This document shows, one piece after another, positions 1 to 11,513 of a stretch of DNA of 64,000 nucleotides. The stretch comes from Ectocarpus siliculosus (taxonomy: Eukaryota; Sar; Phaeophyceae; Ectocarpales; Ectocarpaceae). The DNA lies in the NCBI GenBank assembly GCA_000310025.1, contig FN649734.1:95581-159580 (forward strand), written 5' to 3'. Position numbers and translations under genes: made by a program. Under the pieces are notes generated by a model. It saw only the letters and a list, made by a program, of their open reading frames with translations. It had not been told where the DNA came from and did not search any database. Within the stretch, counting starts at the first letter, position 1. The number at the start of each line of letters is the position of its first letter.

Positions 1-320
1 TAAAACAATCAAGATAGTGATATCGAGGTTATGTTCCGCGATTCTTAGTGGTAGCTGATTTTTTTCGGACGACAGACCAAACCCCGAGTTGCCGATTCTT
101 GACGTTTGTAGTGCATGTCAAGGGTGAGCCGACGGCATCCATAGGTTCAACGCGAATTCCGACTGATATGCTATGGGGATGCTGTGAACAGACGGTGTTA
201 TCTTCTCTAATTACCCAATGTGAAAAACGACGGAGGTGCACAGGTCCGGTGCGATTTGGTTCGGAATATCAGCTTCTGGGTGCACCACAACCCAACCCAT
301 CATGGGCATTTCATGCTCGC
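1..320. other. No exon recognised (dynein intron at window edge)
   Basis: The dynein heavy-chain gene continues leftward past the window. The last exon I can place stops at 321 on a putative GC donor, and no further dynein-like peptide is visible in these 320 bases on the minus strand. They are most simply the start of the next intron. The short open frames here resemble nothing known. Confidence 0.4.
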
Positions 321-3300
321 CTCAGTCATGGCCTCCCCGATGAAGGTGTCGATCCCCGTGCTCCGCCAATTCAGGGTCTGCGCCGGCGCTCCTGAAGCCA
401 TTCCGGTACCCCCCGCTCCTCCAATCGCCTTTCCGCCGGCGCCTCCCGTGGCTGCTGAAAACACGTGGAGAACATAGAACACGTTCTCAATTTTGGTGGT
501 AGGGACCCCGTGGAAAAAGGAAGACTTCTAGATGTTGGGGGCTCCCATCCGGATTGAGTCCCGATACTCAGCATATGTGCTGGCAGTATGGTCGTGGTGA
601 TTGTCCTCTCTTCGTTCAAACATTATTGTTTCTCGACAGGAGTTCTTTTCAGACCAGCTTCTAATATACAAACGAACGAACCCTTACACATACACGCGTC
701 CCATTCTGCCTCAACGAGGTCTACACACGCTTTGCTTGCTAATCGCCTTTGGCCGTCGTTCGCTTACCTCCAGTTGCATTTTTCCCTGCGCCTTTTTTTG
801 CACTGGGGGTATTTTTACCGTTCTTTTTTTTGGGCCCTTTGCCACCGCCACCACCGCCACCGCCACCGGCCTTAGCGCCCGCGCTAGGCTTGGACGATTG
901 TATCGCAATCTTGTGCGCTTCCCCCCCAATCCCTTGCGCGAGGAGCTGGTCTATTTGTTCCAGTTGTTGCTGCAGCAAGGGCCTCTCGACCGGCAGCAAG
1001 GTAACCTCGACGTTGTTGTGCATGTGCACTATGAGATCAAGGTTCCCCATGTGCCTGCGGAAGAGCTCGCCTCTGCCGAACACCTGATCCATAGGCCATT
1101 CCACGGCGATAGGAGATCGCGCAAGAGTATCTGTGGGATTCCTATACGGGATGGCATGGTTTGAGCTAATTGTGTCGGAGATCCCGTAATGTATTTAGAG
1201 TGGGGGCTGACAAAGCACCAAATGGTTTAGAGCTCCCTCGACCCGAGCGAAAATATAGATACCTAACTCTCTAAATACTTATTTTCAGGCTCTTGCTCAT
1301 ACTCAAAGCGCGAGGCTATTTCTTGGACTCGTTGGCATCGTGTCACCATATATATTTATATATGTGAAGAGCAAGCCCGCTTCCAAATTCCCAACCCATT
1401 CCTGTTGTCATTTGTATTCGAGGGTGAGTTTGTGGTTGGGTTGTAGCAATGATTCGCCCTACCTCGAGGGCAGACTCGGGCACTCGCAGTCCCAGCAGCA
1501 GGAAGTATTTCACCTCCCTGAGGAGGCGCACGATGAGAGGGTCGAAGTTAACCCTAAGCAGCCTGTCCGCCTCTCGCACCAGGAGAGGATTTTTTAGCTT
1601 GGTCTCGATCGAAACCTGGATGCTCGCGCCCCAGGCCTCGATGTTTTGGTTTTCAAAGTCTGCCAGCTGCCCAACCAGGAGGGTGTAAGCCTTGACCAGC
1701 TCTCGAGCCTCCTCCGTGGCAAGCACCTGTGAGGGGGCGTGAACAAGGGTTCCAGGTGGATCTGCTTGCCTCGGGGTGTTGAGACAAGAGTCGTTCTTTC
1801 AACAACGAGATTTAGGCTCACAGGTCAAGACACTGGAGTACGTAGTGTACACGTGGGCATTGGCATCAGAGGTCCTCCACAACCGTTCATCGCAAGATCT
1901 AGCCAGTTATGAGTCACCGTATCGAAACATCAACTTGCAGCTGGCTACGCACCTTGTTGTCGAACTCTTTGATCTTCGACATCGGCAGCGAGACCCTCTC
2001 CAACAGGCCTCTCGACCACGTTAACGCTCCGGCGACGGGGGGGAGATTGTTAGCAATCGGAGGGTCTTCGTTCTGCTTGATGAACAACTGTAGAACCGGA
2101 AGAGAGAGGGCTGTAAGCAATCGTGGAGTGGAGTAAAAACCAATCATTCTGTCGTCCATTGGTGTAGTCAGCACGAAAAATGCCGTCGTGCAACCTGCCG
2201 ACGGAGGGTGCGTCAAGCCAGACCTAGCTAGCTTAAACACGGCTGTAATTGCAGCATCGTCGTCAACTACCAGAAATAACGATACATTGGTTCGCCCGTC
2301 ACGCATCTCGTTTCCGGCCGCACCCTCTCAATATTTTCCGATAAAACAACTCTCTGTGTCGCACAGAAAATCATAATAGTTCATAATACAACGCATATTG
2401 ATTCATCGTGCGTACTTCAGCACACCGGTTACACCCGTGGCGACTTCGGGTTAAGGTGGGTGCACCCACCGCGTACCTGCTTGACTAAGCCAACCTCGGT
2501 GGCGAACTCCTGCACCATAATCGCGTGTTTCCGCTGCAGCTCCTCGGCGATGGCGGGTCTGTGCACGAGGTCCGAGAAGCAGTCCAGCAGCCGGAAGCGC
2601 CCCCTCAGCGTAGGGCAGTCGTCGAACGCTTGCGTCAGAACAGATGCCAACCTTCTCTCCAGACTCTTCACGGACAGCCTGCACGGCATATGCCAACGTT
2701 CAGTGGATCAATGGACAGTATGGGGTGGTAGTCGCTATTTTGACCAGGCGGGGACGTACTCTCAGCATATTCCTCGCCTCTACGATTCTAGGAGCTACCA
2801 TCGAATTTTCCAGAATTGAAGCTGCAGCAATCCCTTCCAAATCGATCCGCTGTTCGCGCTGACACTGCTGGTTTTCATCATGCATGAATGTGTATGGTGT
2901 TCGAACCGCAGGCCTCCCTGTATCCCCGTATCTCATAAACGCGGGACGGAATGTTTCTTGTTTTGACTGACCAAACCGGGCGGGAGGATTCTTTGAAGAA
3001 TAACAACGCCATGAAGATGAAGACGCTGAGGTTGGAAAAGGTGCAGGCGATTAACCACTAGCTCAGCGACGTTCATACTGCAAGGGTCCGCGCCTTTGGC
3101 GGAGTACCGCTAGTGGGGCTGGACACGACGAGGGTCCGGACAGGGGTAAGGGGGGGAAGCGTGGCAGAACACCAGTCAAGTGCCAACTTTCGTGGTACGG
3201 AGAAACAATTTTTCTGGCTTGAGGGTCAGCAAGGCACGGAGTGAAGGAACCAAAAGGTCACAGCGGGCCACTGAGGTGAAGCCAACAACAAAAACAACAA

Positions 3301-6300
3301 CGACATCAGCGGTAGTTGCAATGGCATGCCTGACCTGAACGTCTGGTAGCTGTTCTCAAAGGCACCAGCTGCGTCAAGGTCGATGATGTCATAATCCACG
3401 TTCTTCACCGCGTCAACGGCCAGGCCAAAGTCCAGGTAAATCTGAGAAACCGAAGTGGTGAGCACCTTCCCCTTGGTCCCCCCGACCTCGAGGTTGGCCA
3501 GCTGTATGCAATAAAAATATCAGTAGGGTAAGGGCGAAGTTTCAACCTACGTCACAGGATACATGACCGGTTGCACTCCCTAAGGAGACCTAATTCGGTA
3601 CTGGTACGTACACTGCCTTTCGCGATAAGAGGGTAGTTTCCTGTTGCCGTGTGAGGTCTGGGCCATTCAAAGCAATCACACGAATGATGACCAATCGGTG
3701 TGTACTACACCTAAACAACTACTATTAACAGGAAGTCGGCGGACTATAAATAATCTCTTGCATTTTCGTACCTTTTGGAACTGGGCGATGGTTACCGTCA
3801 GGTCCAAGACGTCGTGACAGCGCTCGAGAAACGCGTCCATCCTCGCGAAGACGGCGTTGTTCTGCACCCTCCAGGGGTTTGATGGACACTGCACGGCGGC
3901 TTTGGCTTTGTAGTCAAAGTATGTCGTCTTAAAATTGCCCAGGACCTGGAAAATATGTGTAGCACATGGTTCTATTCATGTCAAGTTGTAACAAGGGCAT
4001 GGATATTCAGCGTCTCACCTCAGCTACAATGTTGTACGGAAACGTGGCGCGTTGAGACTGTAGAACAAGGGGCGCATTGGACCCTCGACGCGACTGTAGG
4101 TCGAAACTGCGTGCGGACGACGGATCAACATCGTTGCGGCATTTCGCATCCTTTCGTCGCGTACGATATGGTTGAAGGTGACCAGACAGGAGCAGAGGTT
4201 ACGGCCAAGACACTATTTACGCCAGGATCTACCGAACCGTTATGGAGTGCGATGATACCCGCCTTTCAGTACCTTAAGCGACGTCTCGAGGAGTTTTATC
4301 GCCTCCCTCTGTTGGTCCTGCTCTATCAGTCGAAAGATCTCCCCTCCGGCTAGCATGTCGGTGGCCCGCGCAACGAGCGTGTTGCACATCTAGGTTGGTC
4401 GGGATAGCAGACAACAACGGCCAGCAAACAAAAACGGGTACGAACAAAAAGCGTGCGAACGAAATCGTGTAGCCGATGATACATCTTCCTTGGAATATAT
4501 CCGCCTTGAACATTTGGTGGAACTAAGAAGGAAGAGGGTTCCTACGTATCACATCTGCCTTGCCCTTGTGCTCCTGTCCATACCTCGACTTAGGGTTAGC
4601 ACGAAAGAAACGTGGGATTAACCACGAAATCACCTATGAAGTCAAAGAATTGATGTTTTTGATTGCTCTGCGAGCACCCCATGTTATAGGAGAATAATAA
4701 TCAAGTCTAACAAACTAGGAAGCAAGCAACTATCGACGGTTTTACGAACGGCGTCATGCGTCATTGCTCGCACCGTCTGTGGATACTGTCTACCTTGCTC
4801 TCAACATCCAGATGTTGAATGTACTCTACTCTGGTCCTGTTAGGCACAACCTCGAAGGGTCGGTTGTCGGCGTTACATGTGCTACGCTGTTTAGACAGAT
4901 CCCCCGCTATTAGCCCGACGGTGTAGAATTCTTGGTACCAGCGGGGAAGGTAGGTGACAACACGCACCATCCTCCAACGTTGACGCCCCGTATCTTCTTA
5001 CTAAGGAAAGGGTGTGTGTGGAAGTCCAATCATGTGTATCGAGAAGGGTTCTAGAAAGGCGTTTCCAGCGCCACCATGATAAACTCCAGTGCAAGCGTCG
5101 GGAAGAAAGGGTGTGTGAATCAATTGATCCAGTCGATAGTGCTTGCGAGTCCGCGTGCACACAGCAGTTGCATTTACCCACGGTTCACGCCTCGTTCTCA
5201 CCTCCCGCACGAACACAACGAGCCGGGTGCTGGTATTGTAGTACCCGGAGCTCTTCCACACGAGCAGCAACATGTGAAGCGCCGGCCTGTACAGTCCCGG
5301 CAGGTTCTCCGGAACGATCTCCGCTTCCAGCCGCTGCAGCCACGGTCGCAGTGGCCGCAAGTACCTGTTGGTATCGTTCGCTTCCGATCTAGCCAAGAAA
5401 GCCTCCTTGCAGAGCTTGGCGAAGGGGGTAGAGTAGGTGCTCTTGTTGCGGTCCAAGTACCGGAGGATCTTTCTGACCCGGACCGACTGCAGCTGGGCAA
5501 ATATGCCGTTGAGGTCCGCGGCCTTCTGTTCCCAGAAGTCAAGCTCCTCAACGGGACCCGGATGGAGGGGTGTCCTTTGCTGCTGCTGCCGCTGCTGCTG
5601 TTGGGGTTGTTGCTGCTGCTTCCTGTCGATTGATGACAGCAAGGCCGCCTCGGGCTCCTGTAGGATGATTTGTTCGAGGGGTTGGGTTAAGGGGACAGGC
5701 GAGAGGTTTGGTATTCACATTGGTGCCGGCCTATCGCTTAAGTCGTACTTACTACCGTTCCTCTCCTAGTCACTTGCCAGCATGAGGCTCGAGAGTGCAC
5801 GGGTGTGAGGGGCAAGGGGGTGGTTGAGGTTGTCGGGAAGAGGAAGGCTATTTACTTCATTGCCGATGAAAGCAAAACTCACCCTCCACACCCAAATTGC
5901 AAACGTTGCTTTCAAGCGTAGCAAGATGGATTGAGAAAGGTAGTTTTTTCTCCATAACCAGGTAGACGACATTCCACATTCTACGTTCTTCGCAGCTGAC
6001 ACGTCTGTACTCGTTGCGTACGTTGCTCGTGACTACTTCCCAGCTATTCATGGTCGAGTCCCAAACGCATAATGGCCAACTTTACCGAACTCTTCCGCCT
6101 TCTGCCAATGGCTGCTGACAAACATTGGATTCATGCGCTCTCTTCGTCTGCCAGACAAAAACATGAACTTCGCGGGATTCCCTTTTTCACACCTGTTTCA
6201 GGACGCTCTTGATCTGCTTGGTCCATGTAATGAGGGTCGACTCTAGTACATGCATCAGCTCCTTGTGATCGGTATCGTCCCCCACCCCTACTCCTACTCC

Positions 6301-9300
6301 CTGTCCACCCGCATCTCCCCCGCCCTCCTTCTGCGATCGTCCGGTAGAAGCAGACCCGTTCCCATTCTCCCGACCGCCACCGGTTTGACCAACCGAACCC
6401 GTCGACGTTTGAGGCTTGCTGCTGCTGTTGTCGGTCGACCTCGCCTGAGGGTTGTATGAAGGGGCCTTCTGTCCCACCGGCGGGGCGTTTTCCTGGTTGA
6501 CACCGAGAACGACAAGCTAGTATCAAGGGCAGAGATCGCATGACTTCGAGTCGTCTTCGCCGAACTCAACCTTTTGTGATTTTGGTCCTGGGTTTCTGGG
6601 TTTGTGTGGGTTCGCTTGTGCAGCCCCTTTGTAGGCGGACTGTCGCGGAAACGCAGGTACAAGCACCCTACCATTGTTGCGGTGAAAACACGCGCTTACC
6701 TGCTGCTGTTGTCTCTCATTGCTGCTGCTGTTGGCGTACGAACCAGGGTCTGGTGGAAGTGGCAGACACGTGACCCCTCGAACTTGTCCAAGAGCCACCT
6801 GGACGTTGGACACTAGAGTACCGAAGGCGTCCATCACCTGTCATTGTGATTGTCATTGTCGCCACGGGAGTTTGGCTTTCGGGTTTAGGGAATGTTGGTG
6901 TAAATAAGGGCGGTGCGCATGTGCGCCGATATTGAACCTTTGTCCCACGGAGCACCGCAACAAGACCTGTCGTGATCCTGTGCCTGTTGTTACTGCCTTG
7001 CGAGTGGCAATACCGGTAATACGATTGTGGAATCAGGCTGAGTTATGCGGCCAGAGCAGCGATAATTATTTGAAATGTTCAGGTTCGTGCATTTGGGAGG
7101 GGGGTCTCTTTTCCACCGCTTTTCCTTGGTGAAGAGAAGAAAGCAGAGAGGCCGGGTTCGCTTGCTAGTTGCCCCCATGGTTGAAATACCGGGTCTACTA
7201 TCATAATATACCCGACAAGTAGAAAGAAGCAGCGATTTCCTAAAACTGCATTTTTGACAGAGGGAAAAACGAATAGCCAGAAAATCAGGTGCAAACAGCG
7301 TTACAATGATACTTCGAAGTAGGCAATATCAGCGAAGAGTTGACCCGACCGCGTGCATGTTCCACGACGCAATCCAAAACGTGGTGTCTTCACTCGGCCT
7401 TAATTCTCTGAGCCGAATGGTGTCGTTGCGGACACGTGAGACAGGCAAACTCGAATCCTGTTGGGAAAGTTAATGTAGCGGGAGTGTTTCGTCGCCTGGC
7501 CTGGATTGCCGGCATCTAGGGTGAGAGTTGTCTTGATTGACTTACCTGACCGGAGACGACATCGCTCCAACCCTGATCCTCCACGTGGGCTCTCAGCAGC
7601 GCTGCGTAAACGGACTGCGTCACCCGGCATAAGTGCGGCAGCGCTCCGACGGCCGGTAGATCGCCCACCACAATCTTCAGGTATGTTCAAGCGTTGCATG
7701 CATGTAGGGGGCGTAAAAAGTATCGTCAATGGAGGGGGTACGGCACCCGACCTCGCTTACCTTCGGGAAGGGGGAAATGTATCGGTAGACTTGACTCTAC
7801 CTTGCTGAAAGTGTCGTTTGTACCGCTCTGGATACACGCTGATTTGGTGTTAGGTGTGGGGTTCTTGCGTGCCGTTGTGACATCAGCCATGACCATTAAT
7901 GATATTTCCTACGGGAGAGTTTGATTCGATGTCGAACACGATCAACGCAAGACTTCCACGTGCAGTTCAATCCCGACAGTCCTGGCTACGAAAGAATAGT
8001 AGTCTATGCCGACTACTACGAAACCACGATGTTTACACGAATTTATGGACACAGTTCCGCTCGCCTCTTGATCAAAAGCATCGCCAGAGACAGCCCTTGG
8101 TTCCAGCTTGGCAGCGTATACGCAAGTGCCCTTGGTATTCTCCGGTGGCTTCAACTCCACCCTGCGAGCGAGGAGGTGGCGCAGGACAGGACAGTAGTAG
8201 GGCGCCAGAGTGCGTCCGGTTGGTGCTGATACCTCACGGCCACAGAAGAGCTCTGCCGTACAAACCAAACCTTGCAGTTGCCGCTAGGTAGGTAGCGCAG
8301 AAGAAACCCTGCAGCCAACGTCGTCCACGATGGCAACGTACCTTTTGGGTAGATGTTCTACTGTACAATGGAAGCGCTCGGGCAGAGGCTTCTCAGGATA
8401 ATATGTACTTCAGTCTACCACTCAGTGGCACGCGAGACACGGGTGAAAATGCTAATCTGCACGGTAGGTAGGCCACGTATTGTTTGTCCCCAGGTTCAGC
8501 GAGTTGCATGTCGTACAACGGTGTTCTTTGGATCCATGCCTTTCCGGATGTATGGCACTCCCTAGGTGTCACCTCCTCTGTAAGTGCGACAACAGCAGTT
8601 ACGTGCCACACCCACGCATACCCGGGATCGCGCGCCCTTAATACCACACACCCTCCATGGCTCTCATGATGCACTGTATAATCCGGACCATTGCTTTTGA
8701 ATCCGAGGTGAAATGGTTGCTTTGGGAAAGAAAGAAGACAGCACTACTGTACCACCTTCTTTTGCTCACCTCAGACCACTGTTTCCCTTGTCCGAGAAAA
8801 AGTATAGAGCCGAAGGATCTCCCTGTCCCCCCTCCAGAAACGCGTTGACTCTTGCCAACGCCCCTTCGCTGTTGCCAAAGGACCGGATGTTCTGCGCCGT
8901 CACCTTGGGGAAAGAATGCGCCACCTTGCAACAACAGCGGCGAAACGTTTGCGCCATTGTCGCAGCAACGATGGGGGAGGGTGTGTCTCAATGCTGGCTT
9001 CAAAGACTCCATGCAGTACATCCCTATTGAGATTGCTGTTGCGGTATCTCGACCTGGTGCGGTCCTTCTGTCTTCAATTTTCAAAGAAAAGCGGGATGAC
9101 ACCCCGCATGGTATCATCAACCCTTGTGCTCAGTAGTGCAGCTCTCAAAGTCTCGGCCTCATGGCGGTGTGACCAGCTTCCAGAAGTCCCGTGCTGGAAT
9201 GCATTCACAGGGTGGCAGATATTTGTCGATTCGGGGGGGAGGGACGCCAGCCTGCTCGGGGTTCCATGATGGTGCTGCACACTGGCGATCTCTGTACCGC

Positions 9301-9653
9301 TGTGTGGAGTCCACTACAGTATAACGTACACTGTAGACAAGATTTAACTCTGAGGGTGCTACAGTGCTGTAGGGCTCAAAGTGATGCTTACACTTTCGTT
9401 TGATAACGAACTGGTCATCACGAGGCACGCTGCTGCTCTTCACGAGCGTTGATTCTGGTATTACTCCACACAACACTGATTCCGTGGGCACGAACATGTA
9501 CGCAAGTCTACACGTACAGTTGTTCTTCCTACGACATGTTCATACCACGCATACCACGCACTGGGTTTGACATACCTGACCCAGAAGCCAGTCCCATCTT
9601 CGATCGACGCTGACAGGCAGAGCGCTTCCTCGCCTTCTAGATTGACCGACCAT
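321..9653 (-). CDS. Axonemal dynein heavy chain, N-terminal stem (partial; outer-arm beta / DNAH9-11-17 type)
   Basis: ATP-driven motor heavy chain of the ciliary axoneme; only the stem (DHC_N1 region) is present. Fifteen exons join in frame: 9576-9653 (ATG at 9653), 8770-8903, 8065-8161, 7546-7674, 6700-6837, 6193-6492, 5202-5657, 4273-4389, 3772-3945, 3335-3501, 2477-2678, 1953-2087, 1463-1726, 819-1083, 321-454; about 930 residues of a family that usually reaches 4,000-4,500. Family landmarks in order: DRRWDWLLGQ near the start, GWSDVVSGQ, QVRG..CLPLPP, WTKQIKSVLKQ, ELDFWEQKAADLNGIFAQLQ, GTKGKVLTTSVSQIYLDFG, FDDCPTLRGRFRLLDCF, PPVAGALTWSRGLLERV, LLRVNFDPLIVRLLREVKY, NLDLIVHMHNNVEVTLLPVE and LNWRSTGIDTFIGEAMTE. 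Low-complexity inserts sit in the 6193-6492 exon (Ser/Gly/Asn-rich), at the start of 5202-5657 (Gln-rich) and across 819-1083/321-454 (Gly/Lys/Ala-rich). Two introns use GC donors (after 8065 and after 321). The assignment is firm; exact isoform and the 9576-9653 start exon are less sure. Confidence 0.9.
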
Positions 9654-11513
9654 GCCAACAGCGAGCCGCACCTTCGCTGTATCTACCTCCTCCCCCTGTC
9701 CGTATCTTTGTTCCTTACATATCCCTAACGACACGACTTTTGCTCAAAGATGCGGCGAGATTTTGTCTTGTGTTCTTCCGCGCCCTTCGCCGAACCAAGA
9801 CTGTCGGCAGGCGTCACTTCAGCGGTATATGTTGTTTATAAAGTAGGGCCAATGAAACGCCAGGGAGTTCACTGAGAACCAAGCGGCGTTTTTTTTCATG
9901 GCTCCCCATGGATCCTCCCATCCTCCCGTCGCCCTCATCTTGTGCCGTGACCTCGCGTGCCTCTCTTCCCGGTCAACTTTCTGTTCCTGCACTCTCGCCC
10001 AAAGGAGCGTGTGGGCGGTGAGCGAGGTGAGTGGTGGAGGCGGGTAGATTTTTCCGAAAACGTAGACCAATGCTTGCTGCCGCGAGCAACACAGCAACCC
10101 GTGATTGATTGACACAATTGCAATATGCACCGACACCGTTCTTTCGGAGAGAGCAGCACGGCACAACAGCGGCTACGCTATACAGTTAGTTTATCGTCAT
10201 GCCATGACGTAGCAGTAGCACCCAGTTGAGCATTTACCTGGCATGGTGGCAATGGTCCAGAATCTGCTGTGTTCGAAATGGACAGTGCCGGCCAGCAGCT
10301 CGCATTTTTTTTTTTTGTCGTCGCACTTCAAAACAAAGCGCCTACAACACCGAGCATTTCTGCCGGACCCGTAGACTCCAATCCGTGGTCACACTGAAGG
10401 ATTTCTCTCCCTGAGGTCCCCTACCCAGTGCTTGCGTGCGATATTCACAAGAAATCGAGGTCTACATTGATTTTGGATTTTATTTTAAACCTCTGCATAC
10501 AGTAGTAGTTTGGGCTCACAGCCACCGGCATACATTCGTATGTATTTGAATCAATGGTGCTGCTGTCGCTTGGAAGCCTAAGCTCAATATGGAGAAGCGC
10601 GGCTGTAGGATTTGACCCTTAGGTGTTTCGCACGAGCAGACGTGCATTGAACGTGCTGCACTAGATCCTGATGTAGACTGACTCTGAAAACGGCAAAGAG
10701 CACCCCAACAACCACAATGCATGGAGATGTAGACACGACCATATGGAACTGCATGCTTCGAGAGAAGAGAAAGAACCCAATTGTTGCCCCACAAAGCAGC
10801 GGTTGGGGCTCCACCTGCACACAGTAAATACCAGTATATTAAGTAGCTCAATACACCAGACAATTTTTCCGCACTTTATGCATATGTTCAGGACAGCATC
10901 GAGCACAGCAGTACATGTTGTCGGGACGGCAGGAATTCAGTCAGACAAATGCTTCGTGTTGTACACATCCATGGTACTGCGGTGTGATGCCTGTGTTCCT
11001 CTCCTCGGCCTCTGGCTTGCTGTACACATATCTCCCAAAACCCGCATGTCCCCTGGTGAAACTGTACAGCCTGGTACTGGAAAAAAATGCTGACTGGGCG
11101 TCAGTATAGAAAGTGCATTTGGGTACACTTTCCATGCTGAAGCCAAGTCAGCTTTCGTTCGTCGGGACTGTACAGCCTCTCCCCATGAGCGGACGCGATT
11201 TTTTCGGGCCCCAAAGAAACCTGAAACTACAGTAACTGCGTATGAGTAAGGTAGGAGCTTCATGGGATATCTGACTCTTCCCGATTTCGTTCCGAAATCT
11301 GGATGTGTCTCAAATCCGAGAATACTACAGTATCCGGCAGGAAGTTCGTTGTCGATATTTTGTAAGCGGAAAATGAGGCAATGAGGAGAACCGAAGGAGC
11401 CCAAGAAAACCTGACAACCAACCACCCCAATCAGACCTCACTCAATTACACCACGTGTTCATATTACGCAGTGTGGATCAGCGCTCCGACATAAACCGTA
11501 AACCCACAAGATC
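9654..11513. other. Divergent intergenic region between dynein and LRR genes
   Basis: The dynein (minus) and LRR (plus) start codons face away from each other across about 1.86 kb, so both promoters should lie here. No TATA-like or other promoter element stands out. The only structured content is a decayed SINE tail near 10.3-10.4 kb and three copies of the nonamer ACTACAGTA or its complement at or just beside this stretch (about 9,313, 11,227 and 11,325). Long chance frames are present on both strands without family resemblance. Confidence 0.4.
10302..10425 (-). repeat. Decayed, 5'-truncated SINE tail
   Basis: A T-run at about 10,306 is followed by a stretch that tracks the 3' body of the three intact SINEs of this window: the T-run, CACTTCAAA, a GTAGACTCCAA-type segment, CCGTGGTCACAC and a CTCTC-rich end. 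The tRNA-like head is missing, as expected from truncated reverse transcription. Divergence is clearly higher than between the other copies, so this insertion should be older. Confidence 0.6.

Noticed and set aside
601-1164. 187-codon plus-strand frame
   Set aside because: It is antisense to the dynein exon at 819-1083, whose family match is clear; the plus frame is a shadow of its Gly/Lys-rich part.
4761-4970. 69-codon minus-strand frame between dynein exons
   Set aside because: Dynein family order joins the exons at 5202 and 4389 directly and in phase; inserting this frame would break the conserved sequence.
5076-5633. 185-codon plus-strand frame
   Set aside because: Exact antisense of the conserved dynein exon 5202-5657.
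7921-8229. 102-codon plus-strand frame with protein-like composition
   Set aside because: It overlaps the antisense of dynein exon 8065-8161, which is fixed by phase on both sides and by family alignment.
8638-9120. 160-codon minus-strand frame
   Set aside because: The dynein exon 8770-8903 is in a different frame of the same strand and fits the family; this longer frame is a shadow.
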